A stretch of 63,492 nt of DNA from Pseudomonas chlororaphis (GCF_000783395.1 NZ_JSFK01000041.1:21412-84903), one strand, 5' to 3'. Numbered from the stretch's first letter, positions 24,188 to 34,365 are shown. Program-made: numbers and translations. The notes: generated from the sequence alone by a model not told the origin.

Positions 24188-26185
24188 ATGACTGCTGAAA
24201 GACCCTCAGAACTCAGCTACAACCCGCACATGCCGCTGTCGCAGGCGTTGTTGCTGCCGCGCATTGTCATTGAAAACACCATGCCGACGCTCGATGGCGG
24301 GCAGTTCGCCGTGAAGTCGATCGCCGGCCGTGAAGTGGTGGTCACCAGCAAGGTGTTTGCCGACGGTCACGACAAACTCGCCGTACGCATCCGCTGGCGC
24401 GAGGAAGGTGAGCAGACCTGGCAAAGCGAGGTCATGGCCGATCAGGGCAATAACGGCTGGCAAGGCCAGTTCCGCCCTGAACAGCAGGGGCGCTTCCTGT
24501 ATTGCATCGAAGCGTGGATTGATCACTTCGCCAGTTTCCAATATGAACTGGAGAAGAAACACAGCGCCGCTGTGCCTGTTTCACTGGAGTTGCAGGAAGG
24601 CCGCAGCATGGTGCAGCAGGCCGCCGAACGCAGCGAAGGTCAGCTCAGCGAACAGCTCGCCGCGTTGCACCACGAATTGTCCGGGCTGCTCGAAACCGAG
24701 CAGGTGGCGCTGTTCCTGCACTCGCGCAGTGCGCAATTGATGGCAGAAGCCGATCATCGCGCCTACTTGAGCGTCAGTCCTGAGTTCCCCATGGACGTCG
24801 AGCGTGAACTGGCGGAATTTGCCAGTTGGTACGAACTGTTTCCGCGCTCGATCACCGACGATCCGCACCGGCACGGCACCTTCAATGACGTGCACGCGCG
24901 CTTGCCGATGATTCAGGACATGGGCTTCGACGTGCTGTACTTCACGCCGATCCACCCGATCGGCCGCGCCCATCGCAAAGGTCGCAACAATTCATTGACC
25001 GCTGGGCCGGATGATCCCGGCAGCCCTTATGCCATCGGCAGTGAGGAGGGCGGTCACGAGGCGATTCACTCGCAACTCGGCACCCGCGAAGACTTCCGCC
25101 GACTGGTCGCCGCTGCTGCCGATCATGGCCTGGAAATCGCTCTCGATTTTGCCATCCAGTGTTCCCAGGATCACCCGTGGCTCAAGCAGCATCCGGGGTG
25201 GTTCAACTGGCGCCCGGACGGCACGATCAAATACGCGGAAAATCCACCGAAGAAATATCAGGACATCGTCAACGTCGACTTCTACGCGCCGGAGGCGATT
25301 CCGAGCCTGTGGGTCGAGTTGCGCGACATCGTCATAGGCTGGGTCGAGGAGGGCGTGAAGATCTTTCGCGTCGACAACCCGCACACCAAACCGCTGCCGT
25401 TCTGGCAATGGCTGATCGCCGATGTGCGCGCGCTGTACCCGGAAGTGATCTTTCTCGCCGAAGCCTTCACCACGCCAGCGATGATGGCGCGGCTGGGCAA
25501 GGTCGGTTACACCCAGAGCTACACCTATTTCACCTGGCGCAATACCAAGGCTGAGCTGGCGACCTATTTCACCGAACTGAATGAATCGCCATGGCGCGAG
25601 TGCTACCGACCGAATTTTTTCGTCAATACGCCAGACATCAACCCGGCGTTCCTCCACGAATCCGGGCGTCCGGGATTTTTGATTCGTGCGGCGCTGGCAA
25701 CCATGGGCTCGGGCCTGTGGGGGATGTATTCGGGGTTCGAGCTGTGCGAGTCGGCGCCGGTGCCGGGCAAAGAGGAATACCTCGATTCGGAGAAGTACGA
25801 GATCCGCGTCCGCGACTTCACCGCGCCGGGCAACATCATTGCCGAGATCGCCCAGCTCAATCGCATCCGCCGGCAGAACCCGGCGCTGCACACGCATTTG
25901 GGTCTGAAGGTCTACAACGCGTGGAACGACAACATTCTGTATTTCGGCAAGCGCAGCTTTGACGGCAGCAATTTCATTTTGGTCGCAGTCAGCCTTGATC
26001 CGCACAACGTGCAGGAGGCGAATTTCGAACTGCCGCTGTGGGAAATGGGCCTGCCCGACGACGCGACGACCCACGGCGAAGACTTGATGAACGGCCATCG
26101 CTGGGACTGGCACGGCAAATACCAGTTCATGCGCCTGGACCCGGCGTACCAGCCGTTCGGCATCTGGCGAATCACTGCCACCTAA
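24188..26185 (+). CDS. glgE: alpha-1,4-glucan:maltose-1-phosphate maltosyltransferase GlgE
   Basis: A 665-residue GH13_3 enzyme that extends alpha-1,4-glucan using maltose-1-phosphate. The N-terminal beta-sandwich and inserted helical region (about 1-200) precede the catalytic barrel. The nucleophile aspartate is in KIFRVDNPHTKPLPFW, the acid/base glutamate in VIFLAEAFTTP and the substrate region in GRNNSLTAGPDDPGSPYAIG. Start at 24188 (MTAERPSELSYN), with AAGGAG 9 nt upstream. It is first in glgE-treS-glgB; its partner makes the maltose-1-phosphate substrate. Confidence 0.96.
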   Translation: MTAERPSELSYNPHMPLSQALLLPRIVIENTMPTLDGGQFAVKSIAGREVVVTSKVFADGHDKLAVRIRWREEGEQTWQSEVMADQGNNGWQGQFRPEQQGRFLYCIEAWIDHFASFQYELEKKHSAAVPVSLELQEGRSMVQQAAERSEGQLSEQLAALHHELSGLLETEQVALFLHSRSAQLMAEADHRAYLSVSPEFPMDVERELAEFASWYELFPRSITDDPHRHGTFNDVHARLPMIQDMGFDVLYFTPIHPIGRAHRKGRNNSLTAGPDDPGSPYAIGSEEGGHEAIHSQLGTREDFRRLVAAAADHGLEIALDFAIQCSQDHPWLKQHPGWFNWRPDGTIKYAENPPKKYQDIVNVDFYAPEAIPSLWVELRDIVIGWVEEGVKIFRVDNPHTKPLPFWQWLIADVRALYPEVIFLAEAFTTPAMMARLGKVGYTQSYTYFTWRNTKAELATYFTELNESPWRECYRPNFFVNTPDINPAFLHESGRPGFLIRAALATMGSGLWGMYSGFELCESAPVPGKEEYLDSEKYEIRVRDFTAPGNIIAEIAQLNRIRRQNPALHTHLGLKVYNAWNDNILYFGKRSFDGSNFILVAVSLDPHNVQEANFELPLWEMGLPDDATTHGEDLMNGHRWDWHGKYQFMRLDPAYQPFGIWRITAT

Positions 26186-26197
26186 GCATTGCCCAAA

Positions 26198-26277
26198 CCC
26201 CTGTAGGAGCTGCCGAAGGCTGCGATCTTTTAAAAGCAAGATCAAAAGATCGCAGCCTTCGGCAGCTCCTACAGGGG
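26198..26277. repeat. REP family B (CCCCTGTAGGAGCTGCCGAAGG type) between glgE and treS
   Basis: CCCCTGTAGGAGCTGCCGAA at the left is mirrored by TTCGGCAGCTCCTACAGGGG at the right, with AAAGATCGCAGCC continuing the arms to a tight centre. It is inserted in the 142-bp glgE-treS gap within a same-strand operon. Confidence 0.9.
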
Positions 26278-26327
26278 GATCAGCACAATCAGATTCTGTG
26301 CAGAAACGAATTTTTCAGGAGTTTCAC

Positions 26328-29300
26328 ATGGCGAAGAAACCCAAGGCAGCCACCTTTATCAAAGACCCGCTCTGGTACAAGGACGCGGTGATCTATCAAG
26401 TTCACGTCAAATCGTTTTTCGACTCCAACAACGACGGGATCGGCGACTTTCCCGGCCTGATCGCCAAGCTTGATTACATTGCCGACCTCGGCGTCAACAC
26501 CATCTGGCTATTGCCGTTCTACCCGTCACCGCGTCGCGACGACGGCTATGACATTGCCGAGTACCGTGGCGTACACAGCGATTACGGGACCATGGCCGAC
26601 GCCAAACGCTTTATCGCCGAGGCGCACAAGCGCGGCTTGCGGGTGATCACTGAGCTGGTCATCAATCACACCTCCGACCAGCACCCGTGGTTCCAGCGTG
26701 CGCGCAAGGCCAAGCCCGGCTCGGCCGCGCGCGACTTCTATGTGTGGTCGGATGACGATCAGAAATACGACGGCACGCGGATCATTTTCCTCGATACGGA
26801 AAAATCCAACTGGACCTGGGACCCCGTCGCCGGCCAGTACTTCTGGCACCGTTTCTATTCGCACCAGCCGGATCTGAATTTCGACAACCCGCAAGTGATG
26901 AAAGCCGTGCTCTCGGTGATGCGCTACTGGCTGGACATGGGCATCGATGGTCTGCGCCTCGACGCGATCCCGTACCTGATCGAGCGCGACGGCACCAACA
27001 ACGAAAACCTTCCCGAAACCCACGATGTCCTCAAGCAGATCCGCGCCGAGATCGACGCCAACTATCCCGACCGCATGCTGCTCGCCGAGGCCAACCAATG
27101 GCCGGAAGATACTCAGCTGTACTTCGGTGATACCGATGCTGCAGGCCTTAACGGTGACGAATGCCACATGGCGTTCCACTTCCCGCTGATGCCGCGCATG
27201 TACATGGCGCTGGCCCAGGAAGATCGCTTCCCGATCACCGATATTCTGCGCCAGACCCCGGAAATTCCTGCCAACTGCCAGTGGGCGATTTTCCTGCGCA
27301 ACCACGATGAACTGACGCTGGAGATGGTCACCGACAAGGAACGTGACTACCTGTGGAATTACTACGCCGCAGATCGTCGCGCGCGGATCAACCTCGGTAT
27401 TCGTCGGCGCCTGGCGCCATTGATGGAGCGCGATCGCCGCCGCATCGAATTGCTCAACAGCCTGCTGCTGTCGATGCCCGGCACGCCGACTTTGTATTAC
27501 GGCGACGAAATCGGCATGGGCGACAACATCTACCTCGGTGACCGCGACGGCGTGCGTACGCCAATGCAATGGTCGATCGACCGCAACGGCGGCTTCTCGC
27601 GCGCCGACCCGGCAAGTCTGGTGCTGCCGCCGATCATGGATCCGCAATACGGCTATCTGTCGGTCAACGTCGAAACCCAGTCGGGCGACCCGCATTCGCT
27701 GTTGAACTGGACGCGTCGTCTGCTGGCGGTGCGCAAACAATCCAAGGCTTTTGGCCGTGGCACCTTGAAAATGCTCTCGCCGAACAACCGTCGCGTGCTG
27801 GCTTACACCCGCGAATTCACCGACGCCGACGGCAAGCACGAAATCATCCTCTGTGTGGCCAACGTTTCGCGCAGTGCGCAAGCGGTGGAGCTGGACCTGT
27901 CGGCGTACGTCGGCATGGTGCCGGTGGAGATGCTTGGCGGTAACGCGTTCCCGCCGATTGGCCAGTTGAATTTCCTCCTGACCCTGGCGCCGTACGGTTT
28001 CTATTGGTTCGCGCTCGCGGCGGAAAACCAGATGCCGAGCTGGCACGTGGAACCGGCGCAGAGCCTGCCGGACTTCACCACGCTGGTGTTGAAGAAACGC
28101 ATGGAAGAACTGCTCGAAGCGCCGTCACGTACGACGCTGGAGCAGAGCATCCTGCCGAGCTGGCTGCAGAACCGCCGCTGGTTCGCCGGCAAGGATGCGG
28201 CCATCGACAAAGTGCATCTGGCCTACGGCGTGCGTTTCGGCGATGCGCAGCATCCGGTGCTGCTCAGCGAGATCGAAGTCACCAGTGGCGGGCAGACCAG
28301 TCGTTATCAACTGCCGTTCGGCTTTATTGCCGAAGACCAGGTTGGCCCGGCGCTGCCGCAGCAATTGGCCTTGTCCCGTGTACGCCGTGTGCGACAAGTC
28401 GGTCTGATCACCGATGCGTTCAGCCTCGAAGCGTTTATTCGTGCGGTGCTGCAAGGCATGCAGAACAACACGGTATTGGAGTCGGCGGAGGGGGAAATCC
28501 GCTTTGCACCGACGCCGCATCTGGAAAAACTCGGTCTGGGTGCAGAGTCGGAGGTGCGTTATCTGTCCGCCGAGCAATCGAACAGTTCGGTGGTGATCGG
28601 CAACAGTCTGGTGCTCAAGCTGATACGTAAAGTCGCTTCTGGCGTACACCCGGAACTGGAGATGAGCGCTTACCTGACCGAGGCCGGATTTGCCAATATC
28701 TCTCCGCTGCTCGGCTCGGTGATTCGCCGCGATGCCAAGGGCGAAGACAATCTGCTGATGATCGCCCAAGGCTATCTGAGCAATCAGGGCGACGCCTGGG
28801 AATGGACGCAGAACAACCTCGAACGGGCGCTGCGTGACGAACTGGCCGATGCCATGTCCGAGCAGGAGCAGCATTACAACGCGCTGGGCGAGTTGAAGGA
28901 TTTTGCCGGCATGCTCGGTCAGCGTCTGGGCGAAATGCATCAAATGCTTGCCGCGCCTACCGACAATGCCGATTTCGCACCGCAGGTGTCGACGGCCAAG
29001 GACATGCAAGCGACGGGCAAGGATGTCGTGGCCCAGGTTGAGCACGCGTTGAAACTGCTCAAGCAGCATCAGGGTGAACTCAGCGCAGCGGATCAGAAAC
29101 TGGTCAAGCGCCTGGTCGACGAAAAGAAAACCATCCTCGCCCATGTGCAGGATCTGGCGAAAAAAGCCGTCGGTGGTTTGCGCATCCGCGTCCATGGCGA
29201 TCTGCATTTGGGCCAGGTGCTGGTGATCAAGGGCGATGCCTACCTGATCGACTTCGAGGGTGAGCCGGCGCGGCCATTGAGCGAGCGGCGTGGCAAACAC

Positions 29301-29669
29301 AGTCCGTACAAAGATGTCAGCGGCGTGCTGCGCTCGTTCGATTACGCGGCAGCGATGACCATCAACGTGCACAACGTTGACCACAGCGCTGAGTCTGAAA
29401 CCGCGCGGCGTCTGGTCGCCGAGCGTTATCTGCGTGAGGCCCGTGAGGCATTTGTGCAGGCATATCGCCGCGCGGCAGCTAGTCTTGATCATGCTTGGCA
29501 AGATCCTGAAGGTGCCGACGCTGCGCTTGCGTTGTTCGGCCTGGAGAAGGCGGCCTATGAAGTGGCCTATGAAGCCGAAAATCGCCCCACGTGGCTGCCC
29601 GTGCCGTTGCACGGTTTGTATGGGTTATTGACGGGGCTTAAACCCTTTTCCGATCTTGGTGGAGAGTAG
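26328..29669 (+). CDS. treS: trehalose synthase/maltokinase fusion (TreS-Mak)
   Basis: A 1113-residue two-enzyme fusion. Residues 1 to about 555 are a GH13_16 trehalose synthase (maltose-trehalose isomerase) with the nucleophile in DGLRLDAIPYLIERDG, the acid/base glutamate in LLAEANQWPED and the third acid in NHDELTLEMV. Residues about 590-1113 are a maltokinase (Pep2/Mak) with a kinase-like core (RVHGDLHLGQVLVIKGDAYL; IDFEGEPARPLSERRGKHSP). Together they turn trehalose into maltose-1-phosphate for GlgE. AGGAG lies 6 nt before the ATG at 26328. Its stop is 2 bp before glgB. Confidence 0.96.
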   Translation: MAKKPKAATFIKDPLWYKDAVIYQVHVKSFFDSNNDGIGDFPGLIAKLDYIADLGVNTIWLLPFYPSPRRDDGYDIAEYRGVHSDYGTMADAKRFIAEAHKRGLRVITELVINHTSDQHPWFQRARKAKPGSAARDFYVWSDDDQKYDGTRIIFLDTEKSNWTWDPVAGQYFWHRFYSHQPDLNFDNPQVMKAVLSVMRYWLDMGIDGLRLDAIPYLIERDGTNNENLPETHDVLKQIRAEIDANYPDRMLLAEANQWPEDTQLYFGDTDAAGLNGDECHMAFHFPLMPRMYMALAQEDRFPITDILRQTPEIPANCQWAIFLRNHDELTLEMVTDKERDYLWNYYAADRRARINLGIRRRLAPLMERDRRRIELLNSLLLSMPGTPTLYYGDEIGMGDNIYLGDRDGVRTPMQWSIDRNGGFSRADPASLVLPPIMDPQYGYLSVNVETQSGDPHSLLNWTRRLLAVRKQSKAFGRGTLKMLSPNNRRVLAYTREFTDADGKHEIILCVANVSRSAQAVELDLSAYVGMVPVEMLGGNAFPPIGQLNFLLTLAPYGFYWFALAAENQMPSWHVEPAQSLPDFTTLVLKKRMEELLEAPSRTTLEQSILPSWLQNRRWFAGKDAAIDKVHLAYGVRFGDAQHPVLLSEIEVTSGGQTSRYQLPFGFIAEDQVGPALPQQLALSRVRRVRQVGLITDAFSLEAFIRAVLQGMQNNTVLESAEGEIRFAPTPHLEKLGLGAESEVRYLSAEQSNSSVVIGNSLVLKLIRKVASGVHPELEMSAYLTEAGFANISPLLGSVIRRDAKGEDNLLMIAQGYLSNQGDAWEWTQNNLERALRDELADAMSEQEQHYNALGELKDFAGMLGQRLGEMHQMLAAPTDNADFAPQVSTAKDMQATGKDVVAQVEHALKLLKQHQGELSAADQKLVKRLVDEKKTILAHVQDLAKKAVGGLRIRVHGDLHLGQVLVIKGDAYLIDFEGEPARPLSERRGKHSPYKDVSGVLRSFDYAAAMTINVHNVDHSAESETARRLVAERYLREAREAFVQAYRRAAASLDHAWQDPEGADAALALFGLEKAAYEVAYEAENRPTWLPVPLHGLYGLLTGLKPFSDLGGE

Positions 29670-29671
29670 TC

Positions 29672-31903
29672 ATGAGTTTCTCGAACAAGGAACAGGGTGT
29701 GGTCAAAGAAGCATTGCTGCCCTCGGCGAAAGATATCGATGCCTTGGTCCGCGCTGAACATCACGACCCTTTTTCCATTCTTGGCCCGCACGGCGATGGC
29801 GCTGGCGGGCAGTTCATTCGCGCTTATTTACCGGGTGCGTTGAGTGTCGTGGTGCTGGACAAGGACAGCGGTGAGGAACGCGGCCCGCTGGAGCAAACCG
29901 AAACGCCGGGGCTGTTTGTCGGTCATTTCGATCAGGCGCGGCCTTACCAGCTGCGTACGCGCTGGGCCGGCGGCGAGCAGGTTGCAGAGGATCCGTATAG
30001 CTTCGGCCAGTTACTCGGTGAAATGGATTTGTATCTGTTCGCCGAGGGTAATCACCGTGACCTCAGTGCGTGCCTCGGCGCCCAGCTGAAAACTGTCGAT
30101 GGTGTCGACGGCGTGCGCTTTGCCGTGTGGGCGCCGAATGCCCGACGCGTGTCGGTGGTCGGTGATTTCAACGTCTGGGACGGTCGCCGGCATCCAATGC
30201 GCTTGCGTCATCCGTCCGGGGTCTGGGAATTGTTCATTCCGCGTCTGCAAGCGGGTGAATTGTACAAATACGAAATTCTTGGCGCCCACGGGATTCTGCC
30301 GCTCAAGGCTGACCCGATGGCGCTGGCCACCAGTCTGCCGCCGGACACCGCGTCGAAAGTCGCCGAGCCGCTGCAAATCGACTGGCAGGATCAGGACTGG
30401 ATGAGCAGCCGCCGTGACCGTCACAAGCATTCGGCGCCGCTGTCGATCTATGAACTGCATGCCGGTTCGTGGCAATGCGAGCTGGATGATCTCGGCGAAG
30501 TGGCGCGCCAGTACACTTGGCCGGAACTCGCTGAACGGTTGATTCCTTACGTCAAGGAACTGGGTTTCACCCACATCGAACTGATGCCGATCATGGAGCA
30601 CCCGTTTGGCGGTTCGTGGGGTTATCAGTTGCTCTCGCAATTTGCGCCGAGCGCGCGCTATGGCACGCCGGCGCAGTTTGCCGAATTCGTCGACGCCTGC
30701 CACCGGGCCGAGATCGGCGTGATTCTCGACTGGGTACCGGCGCATTTCCCAACCGATACTCATGGTCTCGCCCAGTTCGACGGCACCGCGCTGTATGAAT
30801 ACGGCAACCCGCTGGAAGGTTTTCATCAGGATTGGGACACGCTGATCTATAACCTCGGCCGCACCGAGGTGCATGGCTACATGCTGGCCTCGGGGCTGCA
30901 CTGGTTGAAGCATTTCCATGTCGACGGCCTGCGCGTCGATGCGGTGGCTTCGATGTTGTACCGCGACTATTCGCGCAAGGCTGGCGAGTGGGTGCCGAAT
31001 CGCCACGGTGGCCGCGAGAATCTGGAAGCCATCGACTTCCTCCGGCATTTGAACGACGTGGTCGAACTGGAAGCGCCGGGTGCGCTGGTCATTGCCGAAG
31101 AATCCACCGCGTGGCCCGGTGTCAGTCAAAGCACGCAGCAGGGCGGTCTGGGTTTCGCTTACAAATGGAACATGGGCTGGATGCACGATTCGCTGCATTA
31201 CATCCAGCAAGACCCGGTGTACCGCGCGCATCATCACAACGAGTTGAGTTTTGGCCTGGTCTACGCCTGGTCCGAACGGTTCATCCTGCCGATCTCCCAT
31301 GACGAAGTGGTGCACGGCAAGCATTCGCTGATCGACAAGATGCCGGGTGATCGCTGGCAGAAATTCGCCAACCTGCGTGCCTATCTCAGCTTCATGTGGA
31401 CGCATCCGGGCAAAAAACTTTTGTTCATGGGCTGCGAGTTTGGCCAGTGGCGCGAGTGGAACCACGATCAGCAGCTGGACTGGTATCTGCTGCAGTACTC
31501 CGAGCACAAGGGCGTGCAGAAACTGGTTGGCGATCTCAATCGGCTGTATCGCGAGGAGCCGGCGCTGCACGATCAGGACGACGCGCCGCAGGGTTTTCAG
31601 TGGCTGATCGGCGACGATGCGATCAACAGCGTTTATGCCTGGCTGCGCTGGAGCAAGGACGGTAAACCGGTGCTGGTGGTGGCCAACTTCACGCCGGTGC
31701 CGCGTCAGGCCTATCGCGTGGGTGTGCCGTTTGCCGGGCGCTGGACTGAATTGCTCAACAGCGATGCCGACACCTATGCCGGTTCCAATTACGGCAATGG
31801 CGGCGGGGCGTTTACCGAGGAAGTGCCGAGCCATGGCCAGTCGTTGTCACTGGAGCTGAACCTGCCGCCGTTGGCAGTGTTGATCCTCAAACCTGAGGGT
31901 TGA
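29672..31903 (+). CDS. glgB: 1,4-alpha-glucan branching enzyme GlgB
   Basis: A 743-residue GH13_9/CBM48 enzyme that introduces alpha-1,6 branches. It has the extra N-terminal domain of long GlgB forms (about 1-120), CBM48 (VWAPNARRVSVVGDFNVWDG), then the catalytic barrel with nucleophile in LRVDAVASMLYRDY, acid/base in VIAEESTAWPGVS and HDEVVHGK. It branches the GlgE product. A GGAGAG ribosome-binding site overlaps the end of treS. It is last in the plus-strand operon, followed by a REP. Confidence 0.97.
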   Translation: MSFSNKEQGVVKEALLPSAKDIDALVRAEHHDPFSILGPHGDGAGGQFIRAYLPGALSVVVLDKDSGEERGPLEQTETPGLFVGHFDQARPYQLRTRWAGGEQVAEDPYSFGQLLGEMDLYLFAEGNHRDLSACLGAQLKTVDGVDGVRFAVWAPNARRVSVVGDFNVWDGRRHPMRLRHPSGVWELFIPRLQAGELYKYEILGAHGILPLKADPMALATSLPPDTASKVAEPLQIDWQDQDWMSSRRDRHKHSAPLSIYELHAGSWQCELDDLGEVARQYTWPELAERLIPYVKELGFTHIELMPIMEHPFGGSWGYQLLSQFAPSARYGTPAQFAEFVDACHRAEIGVILDWVPAHFPTDTHGLAQFDGTALYEYGNPLEGFHQDWDTLIYNLGRTEVHGYMLASGLHWLKHFHVDGLRVDAVASMLYRDYSRKAGEWVPNRHGGRENLEAIDFLRHLNDVVELEAPGALVIAEESTAWPGVSQSTQQGGLGFAYKWNMGWMHDSLHYIQQDPVYRAHHHNELSFGLVYAWSERFILPISHDEVVHGKHSLIDKMPGDRWQKFANLRAYLSFMWTHPGKKLLFMGCEFGQWREWNHDQQLDWYLLQYSEHKGVQKLVGDLNRLYREEPALHDQDDAPQGFQWLIGDDAINSVYAWLRWSKDGKPVLVVANFTPVPRQAYRVGVPFAGRWTELLNSDADTYAGSNYGNGGGAFTEEVPSHGQSLSLELNLPPLAVLILKPEG

Positions 31904-31918
31904 TCCGAGACGGCAAAA

Positions 31919-32012
31919 CCTGTGGGAGCGAGCTTGCTCGCGAAGGCGATATGTCAATCAACAATGATGTTGAACGTTACAACGCTTTCGCGAGCAAGCT
32001 CGCTCCCACAGG
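31919..32012. repeat. REP family C between glgB and the barrel gene
   Basis: CCTGTGGGAGCGAGCTTGCT and its mirror image ending CCCACAGG, in a convergent intergenic position where it may help end both transcripts. Confidence 0.87.
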
Positions 32013-32031
32013 GACCTTCGGTGCCTGAAGA

Positions 32032-33099
32032 TCACCAGCGCATCCGCACCCCAAGGCTGCCAATAATCCCGTTCAAGTCATTGTCATCGACATCACTGCT
32101 GTAATCCGCACTGACATACAGACTCACCGCCGGCGTCACCCGCGCCACCAGACCCAGTCCCAACTCGACGGTGGAGGACTTGCGGCTGCTGCTGATCTTG
32201 TCGACCTGATCCAGCGTCACCGTGCTGCCGGTGTAGACGGTGTGCCAGAGGTTGGTGCGAACATAAGGTTCGACCGGCAAACCGTTCAAATCGTAACTGC
32301 CTTTCAACCGTGCGCCGACGCGACCGCTCCACGCTGTCAGATCGGTGGAAGAAGCATTGCCTGAACCGGCGTATGGCGTGTCGAGGGTAATGCGTTGATT
32401 GATCAATTGCGCTTGCGGTTCCACTACCCAGTTTTCACTCAAGCCAATCGGGAAGCCGCCTTCGACCGAGAAGGTCATCGCACTGCCTTCTGTGGCTTGC
32501 CGCGCGCCTTGACCGTTGCGACTGAAGCCGCTGACCCGGCCGCCACTGGCGGATAAATCCACGTGCCAGCCCTGGGCGCCGATCAGGCTGTAATAAGCCC
32601 CAAGGCTTTGGCCTTGCAGATTGAGGGTGTCACTGTTCGGGTCGGCCAGGGCGCGGCTGGTAAGCGGACCATTGCCATTGGCCTGAATCTGGTTGAGACC
32701 ACCAATCAGGCCGATTTTCTGGGTATGGCTACCACTTTGCAGAGTCAACACGGCCGGGCCTTTGAAGTCGCCGCTGCCGGGCATCGCGTAGCCTGACGAC
32801 AACACATCGGTTTGCGCCTGCCGGGCGCTTCTGCCGTACAGCTCATCCCAGGCCGACGGTGCGAGGTCTTCGGTAATCAAGCGTGTGCCCTGCAGATCGG
32901 GGCGTGGGCTGAAGCGTTGCGGGCCGGGGGTGATGACGGTGGCAGGCAGCGTCATTACGGGTACATCCGCGCGATACCAAGGGGTGGTTTCATCCGCCGC
33001 AGGACCGGCCTGCGCCTCCATGGATGAGCACAGCAAGATAGAACTCGACACTGTGCAGAAAGTGATTTTGATCTCGTGTGGGCTGATTGAAGTTCTCAT
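32032..33099 (-). CDS. autotransporter-type outer-membrane beta-barrel protein without passenger
   Basis: A 355-residue exported protein. After an N-terminal signal-like region (about 1-31, ITFCTVSSSILLCSSMEAQA) and a short linker, the last about 260 residues look like an autotransporter barrel: repeated amphipathic strands (YYSLIGAQGWHVDLSASGGRVSGF, WSGRVGARLKGSYDL) and the terminal aromatic sequence SLGVRMRW. The passenger region is only about 70 residues, so this is a barrel-only member rather than a classical autotransporter. No function can be assigned. It is convergent with glgB. Confidence 0.72.
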   Translation of the reverse strand: MRTSISPHEIKITFCTVSSSILLCSSMEAQAGPAADETTPWYRADVPVMTLPATVITPGPQRFSPRPDLQGTRLITEDLAPSAWDELYGRSARQAQTDVLSSGYAMPGSGDFKGPAVLTLQSGSHTQKIGLIGGLNQIQANGNGPLTSRALADPNSDTLNLQGQSLGAYYSLIGAQGWHVDLSASGGRVSGFSRNGQGARQATEGSAMTFSVEGGFPIGLSENWVVEPQAQLINQRITLDTPYAGSGNASSTDLTAWSGRVGARLKGSYDLNGLPVEPYVRTNLWHTVYTGSTVTLDQVDKISSSRKSSTVELGLGLVARVTPAVSLYVSADYSSDVDDNDLNGIIGSLGVRMRW

Positions 33100-33488
33100 G
33101 GAGGTCTACCTTGCAGGCGCATGCATTCTCTCTGTGTGGCGTCTCTCCTACCCCGAACGAGGGGCGACCGAATGGAGCGGGGCGAACCGTGGCCGCTCGA
33201 TTTCGCGAGTGTCCGAAGGCTCGTCCCGGGTAGTGATTCCGGGGGTAGTAAGGTAGAGATAAGAAGAGTCGAGCGTGCCCGTCAAGAAATTGAACGATGA
33301 GCGGTAGTGGCAAAACAGGCTTTGCAAGCGTTTGTTTTTCTGCACATAACTAAGTGGTTGTTTGTATGGAAAAACGCAACGAAAGCCCCGGCGCAGAGGT
33401 ATTCAGTTACCGACAGATGGTCTGTCGGCAACGTTGAATCGTCGAATGAGCTGATCTATCGCGTCCTGCATTGCTGTCACTACTGCGG
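33100..33488. other. 389-bp gap with one strong hairpin
   Basis: No credible gene. It should hold the promoter of the minus-strand barrel gene. CCGACAGA-TGG-TCTGTCGG (33410-33428) forms a perfect 8-bp hairpin, extended by GTT/AAC beyond one mismatch. It has no T-tract, so it is either an operator or a transcript-end hairpin about 60 bp past the endonuclease gene. Confidence 0.5.
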
Positions 33489-34271
33489 CTACAGGTGCAC
33501 TTCGACCGCCAGTGGCAGATGATCCGACAGATGTGTCCACGGCTTGTTGCCGAGGATCCGTGGGTCATGGCTGCTGGCATTGCGCAAATAGATACGGTCC
33601 AGCCGCAGCAACGGAAACCGCGCCGGGTAGGTCTTGGCCGGGCGCCCGTGATGACGCTCGAAGGCTTCGTGCAGGTAATCGCGACGGGCGAGGGCGGCGT
33701 TGCCCTGTAACTGCCAGTCGTTGAAGTCGCCGGCGATGATCACCGGGGCGTCGTCGGGCAGGGATTCGAGCAACTGGCAGAGCAGTTGCAACTGCAATTG
33801 CCGATGGCTTTCGAGCAGACTCAAATGCACGCAGATCGCGTGGACCTCAGCGTGACCCGGTACGTCGAGCACACAATGCAGCAGGCCACGGCGTTCTGGC
33901 CCAGTGATCGACACATCGAGGTTGCGGTATTCACGGATCGGGTATTTCGACAGCAGTGCATTGCCGTGGTGGCCGTCGGGATAAACGGCGTTGCGCCCGT
34001 AGGCGAAATCGCTCCACATGCTGTCGGCGAGAAACTCGTATTGCGAGGTTTGCGGCCATTCGTTGTAACGACTGGAATGCCGCTCGTGTTCACCCACCAC
34101 TTCCTGCAGAAACACCAGGTCGGCCGAGGTGCTGCGCACCGCTTCACGCAGTTCCGGCAGGATGAAGCGCCGATTGAGCGCGGTGAAACCTTTGTGGGTG
34201 TTGACCGTCAGCACCCTGAGACGATGGATGACGGGCGCGTCGACAACATGACGCTTGGGATCGCTGGACAC
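33489..34271 (-). CDS. endonuclease/exonuclease/phosphatase family protein
   Basis: A 260-residue protein of the DNase I-like (EEP) superfamily. Visible motifs are VNTHKGF near the start, the metal-ligand glutamate in VFLQEVVGE, VIIAGDFNDW (GDFND) and the terminal LSDHLPLAVEV (SDH). Members cleave phosphodiesters of nucleic acids, inositol phosphates or lipids. GTG 34271 is preferred as start because AGGAG lies 5 nt before it; GTG 34277 abuts that site. In related genomes this gene sits near a cardiolipin-synthase-like gene by the glg locus, so a lipid or envelope role is possible. No clsB is seen here. Confidence 0.85.
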   Translation of the reverse strand: MSSDPKRHVVDAPVIHRLRVLTVNTHKGFTALNRRFILPELREAVRSTSADLVFLQEVVGEHERHSSRYNEWPQTSQYEFLADSMWSDFAYGRNAVYPDGHHGNALLSKYPIREYRNLDVSITGPERRGLLHCVLDVPGHAEVHAICVHLSLLESHRQLQLQLLCQLLESLPDDAPVIIAGDFNDWQLQGNAALARRDYLHEAFERHHGRPAKTYPARFPLLRLDRIYLRNASSHDPRILGNKPWTHLSDHLPLAVEVHL

Positions 34272-34365
34272 GTTCACTCCTCTGGATTGCGGGCCGCTTA
34301 TTCATGCGACTGATGGGGAGGGGCGGCAGTTCCTTGCAAATCATGGTTGATGACAACCCAATTCC

